From positions 2,604,001-2,668,000 of the forward strand of contig NC_057385.1 of assembly GCF_016906535.1 (NCBI RefSeq): a stretch of 64,000 bases of DNA. The letters are read 5' to 3'. The number at the start of each line of letters is the position of its first letter. Within the stretch, counting starts at the first letter, position 1. This DNA is from Rhizoctonia solani (Eukaryota; Basidiomycota; Agaricomycetes; Cantharellales; Ceratobasidiaceae). The notes under the pieces were generated by a model that made no database searches, was not told where the DNA came from, and worked only from the letters and a program-made list of their open reading frames with translations. Position numbers and translations under genes: made by a program. Of the stretch, positions 22,290 to 32,427 are shown in pieces.

Positions 22290-23157
22290 GTTGGTGGTAG
22301 ACTGAGTGTAGTTCAGCGACAGTACTCTGCGCTTTATACGGCAGCTCCCGGTCGTGGCCGGGGTGAGGTATCGAGATAAGCGCCCAACGCGTACGCTGTA
22401 ATTCTGACCCCACTAGCGCTTACGCTTGTCAAGGCTCGCTCGCCTTTTTGGGATGGGATTCGTTGTGCTTCGATAACAGCAAGCCTCACTGCACCGCCCA
22501 TCTCACAAAACAATGACCATAACAGTAAAACACAGCCTGTTTCCGATAGAACCCCTTACTAGGGCTTAATATAGCAATTCAGATATCTAGGACGCCGAGT
22601 AGGGTGACTCAAAGAAATAGCCTGGTTTTCGGTAAAACTGATTTCGCTGAAAAATGGGCGACGAAATCCGATTTGCACCAGAAATTTGAAACTGGATCTA
22701 GGCTAGATCAATCTTTTTAATGGGTATACATTTGACAACCAAGGTAATGCGTATGCGGTTCGATCATGCCTAAGCGCTTGCTCCTGCCTCTTCTGACCAT
22801 AAAATGCCGAAGAACAATCCCGGGCTACCACTGAAAAGGTTCGGTCAACAGCACCAAATCAGTGCTTTTCAATGAGTTGTGTGGCTGTACACCTATGCAT
22901 ATGTTTGGGCTGCTCGATTATAAGCCCAAACTTAATCAAACTGCGAAGCGTCCCAAAACGTGCAGATTTTACTCAGCCTGAAGAAAATGGTTATAGTATT
23001 GAAGTGTGCTCTCATCATGATGGGTATACAAGTGACAATCAAATCTAAGTCTATGGTCTCTTATACATACGTCCAAGTTTTGCACTAAATAATCTCAAGC
23101 ATTACCTTTATAATATATCATGGAGACCAATTGCGGTTCATAAACTACCAAAAATGT
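22290..23157. other. Intergenic region with a pair of 23-bp direct repeats
   Basis: 868 bp without a recognised gene. It contains the prenylcysteine oxidase promoter and two near-identical 23-mers at 22720-22742 and 23021-23043. Confidence 0.5.
22332..22338 (-). promoter_or_regulatory. TATA-like element (TATAAAG) of the prenylcysteine oxidase gene
   Basis: The minus strand reads TATAAAG 43-49 bp upstream of the ATG at 22289, a plausible core promoter for a short 5' UTR. Confidence 0.45.
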
Positions 23158-23786
23158 TCATGTACAAACTCGTAATATGCAGGGATGTGGACTTACATGC
23201 CATGATACTGGGAGAACACCTTGAGACAGAGGGGCAAGTGCTTCGAAAGCATTTGGAGAAAGATCTACGCAATTCATCAATTAGAACAAACGTAGGGCCA
23301 GGACGATTGTTCCACTGACCAACATCATTATAGCCGCACGGAGGACAACTATCCCTCATTTTTGCATATACCTTTTTCCCGTTTTCAGTGTTAACTAGCT
23401 CAACCCACTATAACATTGCTTTAGCAACTGAACTCTTTTATAGGTAAGGAATATTTTATTTTACCTGGTTGCAATTACCCCCTTGTTTGTACATGGCGGT
23501 TGACACCGCGACAATAGGTGTATCATCATTGTCCCAGTACCCACAATTACCCAAGCCAGCATGGAACCAAGTAGCCTGGATTGTCCTTTGCGTCAACTCT
23601 AAACCTGCTGTAGTTTAAATATTGCATAGCCATGACATACCCGACCAGCATGAGTCACACGTTTGTCGAGAGTAGTAGCATTGATGTTGTATGCAACTGG
23701 CACCACATCATTCACGACTGGAGCGGGAGCACCAATCACAGATAGACTTGACATGACTAATGCAATAAGAGGAATGCTTTTAAACA
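23158..23786 (-). CDS. Small secreted double-psi beta-barrel (RlpA/barwin/expansin-like) protein
   Basis: Starts MFKSIPLIALVMSSLSVIG, a typical signal peptide. A short Val/Asn propeptide ends in LDKR, a dibasic Kex2-type site. The mature part reads VTHAGR-ATWFHAGLGNCGYWDND, IVAVSTAMYKQGGNCN, KVYAKMRDSCPPCGYNDV and DLSPNAFEALAPL..GVLPVSWHV. The NCGY, GNC and SCPPCG cysteines, the D-L-S..AF motif and the VSW end are hallmarks of RlpA-like/barwin-type double-psi barrels found in fungal loosenins and small effectors. Three short introns are inferred. The last residues are uncertain: reading on gives TGA at 23158-23160, while splicing at GTAAGT after WH would add a different tail. No catalytic activity can be asserted; wall-polysaccharide loosening is the family idea. 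Confidence 0.8.
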
Positions 23787-25993
23787 TAGCGGATGAGGAC
23801 CGTCCGTTATTAAGTCGTGAGGGAGGAGACGAACCGAACGAAGGAATCAGCACCCACCACAGACCTTAAATGCATGAAAAATGACAATGAGGGATCAAAT
23901 TGATAATCCGATTGTTTCTTTACAACCAAGATGTTCAACATATCAGCCACTTCTCAGCAGAAAATTATATATATTGCTCAGAAGCCGGGGTAAGAATTTC
24001 GTATGAAGCCGACAAACATGCGATTCAACACTTGTTTGGATTGGAGAGGTTGTATCCAATCAATCGAATTTGCATGTGGCCGGTCTGGGCCTTTGACTCG
24101 CCTGCTAATGTTTTTTAGGGTGACACCTAATTCCAAACTAGCCCAGGCAACTGGATATATGCGTCTGACGTTACGTCACTGCTACTATTGAGCATCCCAA
24201 CTATTCCCCAGTCTCCAACATTTAGCACGTAAATTCAAAGTGCACAAATTTATGTGTTCCAAGGTGCGCACAAGTCAGGTTTCCTTCGAACGACTTTAAT
24301 TCAACCATAATTTGTCCTTGAAAATATTTAGGAACTAACAGCAGGTAGTCACAAAATTGCGCAGCCTTTGTAACCTGTATTTTCGTTGCTAAGACACCCT
24401 ACGTATGCGGAGTGATGTTTGGCAATATCGATCCGTACAACATGCATGCTGGTGTAGCAATAACGTCACCAGCATCCTCTATGACGAGTTCCAATCGGAA
24501 TCAACAGATCAGTCGTTGTCATAACGGACCAACATTCCAAAGAGTATGGTTCTTTACTTTAACAATCTAATATACAAAAAGAAAAAAAGAATTTAGCGAC
24601 TAAATGTACAAATGCGTAATGGGTTGACCTCGTTTTCCAGGTCTGGATCTAGTGGGGGAGCTTCACACTATGGGGGTCTATGACAAAGGAGTTATTTAAC
24701 TTACCTCTAAAACATCTTCTAAACAGATTACACTACCTCCAAATCGTGTCATAATGACTGAAATAAGCAATTGTCTACCAGCATCCCCCAAGTACCAGTC
24801 TTCACCAATAGAAATTCCTGTCTACCCATTGCAACATGGGGCCACTTTTCGCTAGCTTCACAAACATTTGGAGCGATGACATACTATCTGGCCTTTCTCC
24901 TATACATGCTAATGTTAAAACACCAGAATTGTGGAGGAGGAATCTGGAAGGGGAGCTAAATGCGGCAGCACAGTTGTTTAGGATAACTCAGTGTTACGGC
25001 GGTCGAGAATTCACTCGAAATCAACGGGTCTAATTAATAGTTTATTAAGCATATATGCACATAGGAGCTCCGTTGCATAGCAATCTCATTATATCAATTA
25101 TTGCAGTACTACATATGCCTGAAACGGAAACAGCTGTAGCTATTATTTAGCTGCTGTAAGTAAACCGTACTAGCACAGCAGTGACAATGATCCAAATGAG
25201 GTGACCGTGTATGCAAATCAGCTTCAGGAAAGATGGCCTGCGTCATGATGGATAGCTGCACGACCGTGGATGTTTGCAGCTGTCATAATATGCCCTAAGT
25301 TAGCAAAACATTCGCCGCCCTCAGCAAAGGCGTCCACACGGTCACTTGAGAAACACACACTCAGTTCTATTTTAATCCTATCACTAGTTATTCATAAACC
25401 TAACATTCTCATTCTACCCTAGATCTATTTCTATCTGCAGGTAGGAAATGGAAGTCGCACGACTTCAGAACTAAAGAGAAAATATTCGAACTCGAATGAG
25501 CCCGATTATCCTCTTCACGTTCGATACAAGTACACTATATTAGTAAGTGTATACAACAATCAGGGCACCACTCAAGGTTTTGACCTCGGTCTATCCCATA
25601 TAGGTTGTCCATGTGACTTATTCAATGTCCAATGCAGTCCTAGTCGGTGTGTTTTAAGTTTTTAATCCTCCCGGCCCGGATTTCTGTGGCTATTCATCTT
25701 ACTCTAGTCACCATCCAATGCTTTAAAATCCAACTCGACTTATGGACCAATCGTTCAACAAACAATAAGCCTGAGTAATTGTAAGAATGAGTTTTCATAT
25801 GTGACATATCTTCGCGCCCGTGTCAAATAGGCTACAAAATGGTTCATCTCATTAGATTAAAATTCAGAAAGTTTATATAACAGTCACCAGTACACAGAAA
25901 CTGAAGGGTATGGAGTTGCACATGACAAAAGGCGAGAATACACTCCGAAAAAGCATATTATAATCTACAACCTCAAGAATAACAAATCACCAT
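23787..25993. other. Gene-poor AT-rich stretch
   Basis: 2.2 kb with no recognised gene. Short frames (for example 24836-25033 on +) have no family match I can name, and A/T-rich simple sequence occurs at 24565-24595. It may contain UTRs, promoter and decayed sequence. Confidence 0.5.
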
Positions 25994-27882
25994 CTATGCC
26001 TCACCTAACAATTGGCGGTATACTGGTTGACCATACCACCCCTCTACGGCTCGCTCGACAACTGGTCGAACAACTTTCCTACTCGCTTTAGTATAAAATT
26101 GATCCCATATCGCTCGTCTCTGACCGCCAAGATCTATGGTCCAGGCTGTGACGTTGAGTTCAGAAGCCGTTTCGATTTCAGACTTGATCGTCTCGAATAG
26201 TGAGTTAGCCATGTCGCGGGTCAAGCGCCGGCCGTCCTGCACCACAAGCGCAATTTCGCGACGCTTGGCTCCCTTCTTTGTATCGCCATCATCGTCATCA
26301 TCATCGTTGTCGTTATCGTTATCGTCTTCGTCGTCGAAGTTGGAAGGGATAGACTCATCGCCTATACCTCCCTCGCGGTAGCTTGTAAGCGCCAAACTGA
26401 CGTCGGCATAGATTTCTTTGGTCCAAGCCTTCTCAGCTTCAAACCACGCGGCTGGAGTATGGTTTCCGACGCGAGCAATTTGATTTCGCATTGACACAGG
26501 GATGGAGGCGATTCCGAGGTGAAGAGCAGGGGCAGATGCGTTCGGAGCCGGAATGCTGAAGAGAACCAGCCATATCAACGACGCTGAACTGAGCGCTATA
26601 GTGTCTCTGGAGAACTTACATATCGCCTTTCCAGTCTCGCCTAAGAAGATCTCTAACATTCAAGTGCCTCAAGTCCTTCTTGGCAGTCCCAAGCTCTTTG
26701 TCAAGTCTGGCAGTATAAATGTTAACCAATGGTTCCTGTTATGCTCATTTGTGCTTACCGATCCATAACATCATCCCTATCTTCCCCATCTCCGCAGAAG
26801 GAGCTCCAACGCCATACAGCTTTAGATGCATGGAGGTCGCGTCCAGTTCCACGGTGAAAGTCGTCTGTATCGAGGGCAATAACAGCAAGCAACAAATCTG
26901 CAAGTTCCGTTGGGATATCTGTAGGGTGCTGCTTCTGTTTAAACGCAGTTTTCTAAAACGGCAAGCTTTAGCGCAGTGAGATAAATTACGTGGGTTGAAA
27001 CTCACATCTACACACTCCCGCTCATTGTACACTCGGTCATCATCATCCTTGTCCCACAGTTGAAGAATTTCGTGTACAATAAGACTGGCACAAGAGCCGG
27101 TGGGTTCGATAACGCGAGGCTTGGCATTAGGATACAATTCTACATCAATTTATGTCGTCAGTGTTTTGTATTGGAGCATAGCAACGTGGTCATACCAAGA
27201 TCATTGTGGTGATCCAAGACACCTTTGACTATCTTGGCGCCAGCTTCTCCCCAGTCGGAGCGGAGACGATTATGATCTACGAGGTAAATACCCCCAAGAT
27301 GTGGTGCTATCTCGCCGGGAGGAAGAGGTAGCTCGTCAATGGCTTCACTCAGACGGATTGGTGAGATGCACTCGCACTGAAACAAGAAGACTCACTGAGA
27401 ATATCGGCGTGTCCGCGCCTCATGTTGCCATACTCTCGCAGAGCGAGTTTATTTTCAGGGCGTAGGTCGATGGCATCTTCTTCAGTCTGAAGCAGGGGTA
27501 CGACGGGACGTTCTTTGGGATTATGGTGCTTTCCTTTCTTTCCCTTATTTCCTTTTCCTTTGGTATTATTGTCATCCATATTCTCATGAGCGAGGTAAAA
27601 GGCCCAAGCAATTGCGCTGGTAAGGGAGTCGAGGTCACCAGCCTCGTTGCCCATGACAATAGACCATTCGGAAGCTCTGGCGCAAGCCTCCGATTGAGAG
27701 GTAGTGTTGGTTCGGATGGCGGGTGCGCATGCCCGAATGTCGCTTAGGAAGTCTTTCTTGACCGAACGAGCCCATGAAGAAAGTGTACCGTGAAGTATGT
27801 GTACGTCTCCACCAAGCTGGACTTGGCCCAAAGGTGCTGCCAGCGAGGCGGATACAGCAGCTAGGATGGTCAAGGGGATCAT
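25994..27882 (-). CDS. Ppx1-type exopolyphosphatase (DHH/DHHA2) with N-terminal signal peptide
   Basis: The family removes terminal phosphate from inorganic polyphosphate. DHH-superfamily motifs in order are GNEAGDLDSLTSA (metal-binding DxD), GIYLVDHN, VLDHHNDL (DHH motif), EPTGSCASLIV and IALDTDDF, followed by a DHHA2-like C-terminal domain with LVVQDGRRL and AWTIDLGGQRRA. At least five exons are joined in frame. The protein begins MIPLTILAAVSASLAAPLG, a signal-peptide-like stretch not expected for yeast cytosolic Ppx1. A Lys/Gly-rich insert (KGKGNKGKKGK) follows the first motif, and a run of about 18 mostly Asp residues is encoded at 26280-26340. The start at 27882 was chosen because it begins the hydrophobic leader. 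Pyrophosphatase or another DHH phosphoesterase is the alternative. Confidence 0.85.
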
Positions 27883-28351
27883 CGTGGATAGCGAGTCTGC
27901 ACGGTGAGCCCTCGGGTGGGTTTTTGAGCACCAGTAATCCAGTATGACGAAATAGGAGTCCACTGGATGTTTAACTCACTCCTCGGCTGACATAAGCGCC
28001 ACAGTCCGACCCTGGCAGTCGCACGTGTGTTCTCTTCTGGTAGCCTCAGACGATCTATTATTCTTTGGCAATAGATGGATCTATATTTGACTATATCAGA
28101 CATCCCTTGGGACCTCGTCAAGCCGCAAGCAGGAGCCAAAATAGCTCTGCCTCCTATTTCCTTGCTCACAAGACGCAGCGCTGAATTCGCTAGTATTCGA
28201 TCACTAGACAGAGTTACGGCGAAGCATCGGGACAATTGCCGGCTCCACTTTTGTGCTGACTGGCGAAGCCAATCAATGTATGTAAAAACTTGGCATCCTA
28301 TTGCAATCGTCTTCGACATCGATGATATACATTCAATCTGCGCTACTGTAT
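27883..28351. other. Intergenic region
   Basis: 469 bp between two tandem minus-strand genes. No gene is recognised. CACGTG occurs at 28022-28027, about 140 bp upstream of the exopolyphosphatase start. Confidence 0.5.
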
Positions 28352-29916
28352 CTATCCAATCACACCAACGAACGGGTTAAAGTTGTAGATCGGGCACGAG
28401 TTTGTCACGTATGTCGATCCGTACCCATCTTTGACTTTGATTCCGTTGCGGATGATTTGGATGTACGGGATTTGCGTATCTTCTGGAGGGAAGGGCACTG
28501 AGCCCATAGAGGATCCCGCGGGGGCATTCCATTGGAAGTGATTGGAACCAATATCGAGAGTGACAGTCGCCGGACTGGTTAGGAGTGCAAGAGCAAACAC
28601 AGCATCGACCGGATATTGCGAGTTCCGGGGCCTGTCGCCTTGGGAACAAGAGACGCCCTTGGGATGGTTCCGGTACCAGAATACGACTTGATCCTTCTAA
28701 TCACCGTACACATGTTAAAATTCGACTAGATATGGATAAGAATAGTACTCACCCCGACTGCCGGTGCACTTCCGCTCTTGTACTACTTGATGTAGTAATC
28801 TGCCACAATCCTCCATGGCGCATGTACGAACCCATTCACGTACTGTGATACAGTTGGGTCGAGGTAAACGTTTGGGTTGATATCCCCAATGTAATGAGAT
28901 TCAGCATAGTCGTTCCGCGTAACAATCTCGACAATGTCGGGCTTGACGTCGTTGATTGCTTGTTTCCATCGGTAGTCCCAGAGGGTATCACTGAGTTGAA
29001 CCCAATTTTGCGTCCCACCCATTTCTTTGAACTGTCAAGGGGAGACAGCTTTGTGAAAAGTGCTTTAGCAATGCACATGGATGTTTATGTACAATTAGCA
29101 ACATACACATAATATATGGCCCTGAGCGACTCTGTTTGATAGCGTTCTTGAATGCCAAATCGCTTACCGTGGTCAACAGTTGACCATTATCCTCGGGCCT
29201 AATTATATCAATTGATCAACTAACATTAAGTATAGTGTGCGCACACCCAACTTACCAGGACCACCAATTGAAGAATCCATCAATTGAAGAAAACTTGCCT
29301 ACAAGTCCGCTTGCTCCATCTGGGTTTCTGTAATCAGTGAAAGCAGACGCAAAGACTATCTGAACGCCGGCGTTTGCACAGGAGGTTTTTAATTGACTCC
29401 AAAAAGCATCACCGCGGTCCGAGCCACCATAGGTAGAAACCAAAACCTTGCCATTCCACCTATATGTACGAGGGGAAGAGGCATGGGCGGTGATTTGCGT
29501 AGTCATTCGGGAAATATCCCAGACAGAGTAGCCCATATCAAACGAGTAAAAGAAGGAGAACGACCCCCTTTGCTCAGCCGCTGCATAGGCTTTATTGATT
29601 CGATCAGCTTCCCAGTCAAATCCAGCGAGGTTGAGAACTAAAGAGACATCAGATGTGTTCCACAAGGCGGTAAAATAATCGAAGCTGACCAAACCCATCG
29701 ATTCCAATACCAGCAGCGGTATTGATATCGTTGGCCCAGTCCCCTTGACCATATGAATAAGAGTTCTGTGCCTATAAACAATGATACGGGTTGTTGGTCG
29801 GTGGTTAGAAAGTGTTTTCCAGGAACACTGACCATGAAGTGAGCAAATACACTCCCGGCTGACACTCCTCTCAAGAGGAGTGCGCCGTAAATTAGAACAA
29901 CGTTGAGCTTGAGCAT
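28352..29916 (-). CDS. Secreted alpha-1,3-glucanase (mutanase), glycoside hydrolase family 71
   Basis: Hydrolyses alpha-1,3-glucan of fungal walls, for remodelling or mycoparasitism. The signal peptide MLKLNVVLIYGALLLRGVSA is followed directly by GSVFAHFMAQNSYSYGQGDW and INTAAGIGIDGF, the characteristic GH71 start. Then come LNLAGFDWEADRINKAYAAA, FSFFYSFDMGYSVW, NGKVLVSTYGGSD, IVFASAFTDYRNPDG, DGFFNWWSWPEDN, QLSDTLWDYRWKQA, IVTRNDYAESHYIG and VFWYRNHPKG. The C-terminal part is a beta-rich region ending FNPFVGVIG at the stop at 28352. Five or six short introns are read through by frame. Total length is about 430-450 residues, typical of GH71 enzymes without a starch- or glucan-binding appendage. 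TATAAAT lies about 47 bp upstream of the start. Confidence 0.92.
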
Positions 29917-29962
29917 CGCAAAGTGCGGATCGGTAGTCCTGAACTAGCACACCAGAATTGGC

Positions 29963-29969
29963 ATTTATA
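29963..29969 (-). promoter_or_regulatory. TATA box (TATAAAT) of the GH71 gene
   Basis: The minus strand reads TATAAAT 47-53 bp before the ATG at 29916, in a region without other genes. Confidence 0.5.
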
Positions 29970-30872
29970 TTCAGACGAAACGAAATTCATATTCCAAAGA
30001 CCTCCAGATGCAGCAATGCAGAGCCCAGCTCAGTTTCAACAGTGAATGTATGCGAAGTCGGGTAAATACGCGTAAGGTAAGCGACGGCATCACCGGCGCA
30101 GAAGAGGATTGGGATGCACACTCCAAGAAGAATGCTATTGGTCTGCAATACTGGTGCAGGATTCTATCTCGCATCATGGTCGTACAAAAAAGGTAACCAG
30201 CGCTCGAGTTACTTACTCAGGCAATCCAGTGCTATGTAAGTTTGTTTATGAAGCTCTATTCATGTATGTCTATTATCATGCCAGTCTGAGTTCCTAGACA
30301 AGACCGCGCAGAAGTCCCGTCCTGTTTCGCGATGGTCCATGGTCAGTTGGTAAAAATACGCAGTCCAGATCCACGTTCAAGTTATGGAAGAGCAGCGAAT
30401 AGTCCATGCTTTAAGTTTTTGTCAATATGAGCCCAAAAATGCGTGAAGATAGGGAAAGCAGTATGACAATGGGGGAAAACAGTAGACACATGGACCTAAT
30501 ACCACGTCACTCAATAAATAAAGCTTCGAGTTCCATGATGAGAATGATAGGGGAGAGGATCAGAATCAATCAAGCGATTTAGTAAATACAGTGCGTGTTT
30601 GCCCTGATAAAGGCCTTGCATTGTCGTGTCAGTGTTTGTCGTCATGAATGTCGGGGTGTATTTGCCAGTGTTAACATATATGTTGCTGCGTTCTTCCAGA
30701 GACGCCCAAATAGGAATTTCCAATTAAGGATTACCAAACCTCATCCACCGGCATCGACAGTTCGTTCCTTAAACCAACACCAGGGAGCTATCGGCTGATT
30801 ACTGGATATTTTTAAGATACTAGCACTTCAAAACTGTAGCTTGATCACTACGTCCTGAAACACTGAGGCGAT
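29970..30872. other. Intergenic region between divergent GH71 and CAF1 genes
   Basis: About 900 bp. Short frames on both strands carry no recognisable domain. It presumably holds both promoters. Confidence 0.5.
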
Positions 30873-32334
30873 ATGGCTAATGTGCCCAGAATACGTGATG
30901 TGTGGGCACCAAACCTCGACCAAGAGATGCATACCATACGTTCATTGGTGGATCAGTACCCATACATATCAATGGTGAATTTGTGGCAATCCTAGATATA
31001 TATGTTCACTCATCGGATTGAGATAGGATACCGAATTCCCTGGCGTGGTTGCGCGCCCAATAGGGACATTCAAGACATCGTCTGACTATCATTACCAGAC
31101 GATGCGCTGTAACGTCGATTTGCTCAAAATTATCCAAATTGGAATCACACTCTCCGACGCCAACGGAAACATGCCTGATGGCACATGCACATGGCAATTC
31201 AACTTCCACTTTAGCGTCAAGTAAGTTAGGGCAATTTGATGACGCGAACGAAAAAAAAATCTGACTTTTCGCTCCTTGAAGTGATGACATGTATTCAGCA
31301 GACTCTATTGAAAACTTACAAAAAGCTGGACTTGACTTTAGTCGACACGAAGATCCCCAATACGGTATCAAGCCCAATGATTTTGCTGAGCTCTTAATCA
31401 CCAGCGGCTTGGTAATATTTGAGAATGTAAAATGGATCAGCTTCCATAGGTGTGTGGACCAAATCCTACTCTTGATGACTGGGGTGTGTCTTGATATTTC
31501 GGTTCAGTGGTTATGACTTTGGATATCTCCTCCGGCTCCTAACAAATGCGCCACTACCTTCAGTCGAGGAAGATTTCTTCGAGCTCGTGCACATCTGGTT
31601 TCCCAATATTTTGGACATTAAGGCAAGAAATCCTAACACTCTTATTTCCAGTCTATTGATATGAATCTCTAGTTTATCACGAGGAGCATTCGCGCCACCA
31701 AAGGAGGACTCCAGGAGATAGCCGACGAACTCGGAGTAAGTAGTTCGGCAGCACTGACGCATAAATAAGTAACAGTGTACACCTCCCGTAGGTTCAAAGA
31801 ATAGGGCCATTGCAGCAAGCTGGTTCTGACGCTTTGCTTACGTCTATGACTTTCTTCAAAATGAAAGAGCATTATTTCCCTGACCAATTCGACGAATCAA
31901 AATACAGGTGAGAAATCATTAGAGGTATTTATTCAGAATGCTTAAATTTTCTTTGAATCAGCGGTCAGCTGTATGGCCTCGGTCCTAACTACAACCCACT
32001 GGCATCGTCCCCCTCTGCCCCGACCCCGGCCCACGTGCACCACACTGCTGTATCCCATAACATGAATATATCTCTTCCCGGAATGGGCATGCAGATGAAT
32101 GGCATGAACTCGATGGGAATGGGGCAACCTTTCCCCACACCTGGTAAGCACGTTCCGTGTGCACATTTCGTAATGGTATTCTGACATTCGTTTCAAGGTT
32201 TGTATCCCACAGGATCTGTAGGTACACCTTTTGGTCCCTCAGGGCCCACTCCGCCCACTCATGGAGGAGGTATGAGCGGAATGGGCATGGGGGGCGTAGG
32301 GATGTATGGAATGCCGGGACATAACGTCCGATGA
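30873..32334 (+). CDS. CCR4-NOT complex deadenylase CAF1/POP2 (CNOT7-like)
   Basis: DEDD-family 3' exonuclease that shortens mRNA poly(A) tails in the CCR4-NOT complex. It starts [19 protein letters not shown]. The next exon gives [15 protein letters not shown] with the catalytic Asp and Glu, then [52 protein letters not shown] with the third acidic residue, [13 protein letters not shown], and [14 protein letters not shown] followed by [14 protein letters not shown] [17 protein letters not shown] with the fourth. All catalytic positions are present. The C-terminal 110 residues are Gly/Met/Pro-rich ([15 protein letters not shown]), longer than in animal CNOT7. TGA is at 32332-32334. Convergent with the BZZ1-like gene, whose stop is about 95 bp away. 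Confidence 0.95.
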
Positions 32335-32427
32335 TCACAACATGACACTTGAGCGCCTGATTTGTTTATCGCTTTGTCCAGGATTTATATTGTGCTATTA
32401 TAATACGTGTATCCATGAATGTGGCTA

